Source of the DNA: Erysipelotrichaceae bacterium
GTDB taxonomy: Bacteria; Bacillota_I; Bacilli_A; Erysipelotrichales; Erysipelotrichaceae
Direction of reading: 5' to 3'
NCBI GenBank assembly: GCA_016302195.1
Contig: JAEDOA010000083.1
Span: 1 to 6,821 of the forward strand
Length of the DNA: 6,821 bases
Part shown: piece by piece, positions 6,803 to 6,821 of the stretch
Layout: every line of letters starts with the position of its first letter
Numbering within the stretch: the first letter of the stretch is position 1
Notes under the pieces: model-generated
The model's database searches: none
What the model was told of the DNA's origin: nothing
The model's input: only the letters and a program-made list of their open reading frames with translations
Translations under genes and position numbers: made by a program

Positions 6803-6821
6803 TATTTTTTATCTCGTTTAA

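Overview
This window looks like part of a chromosome from a low-GC Gram-positive bacterium (Firmicutes; a gut-type Clostridia/Lachnospiraceae or Erysipelotrichia relative is my best guess). The AT-rich composition, strong AGGAGG-type ribosome binding sites, lipoprotein solute receptor, cre-like sites and LacI-family control all point that way. TGG encodes Trp and all starts are ATG, so the standard bacterial code fits.

All six genes lie on the minus strand and form one carbohydrate (most likely maltodextrin/alpha-glucan) uptake and use cluster, transcribed from the right edge towards the left. From right to left: a control region (about 6703-6821) with a cre-like site, an extended -10 promoter and a perfect 16-bp palindromic operator; a lipoprotein sugar-binding protein (5341-6687); an intergenic hairpin with a short U-run (5289-5316); two CUT1-type permeases, MalF-like (4404-5258) and MalG-like (3562-4404), joined by a TAATG overlap; a LacI-family regulator (2492-3499) with its own good sigma-A-type promoter in the 62-bp gap before it; an MsmX/UgpC-type ATPase (1362-2474); and malQ, 4-alpha-glucanotransferase (1-1343), whose C-terminal end lies beyond the left edge.

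Together the binding protein captures oligosaccharide outside the cell, the permease pair moves it across the membrane using the ATPase encoded two genes later, and MalQ rearranges the imported alpha-1,4-glucans in the cytoplasm. The LacI-type protein probably senses the sugar and binds the palindrome just downstream of the main promoter. A CcpA-type site upstream would add carbon catabolite control. The hairpin after the receptor gene would let the receptor be made in excess over the membrane subunits. The substrate is inferred mainly from malQ.

I see no mobile element, CRISPR array, RNA gene or evidence of a new system. The points of interest are the regulatory layout and the placement of the regulator, ATPase and malQ behind a second promoter.
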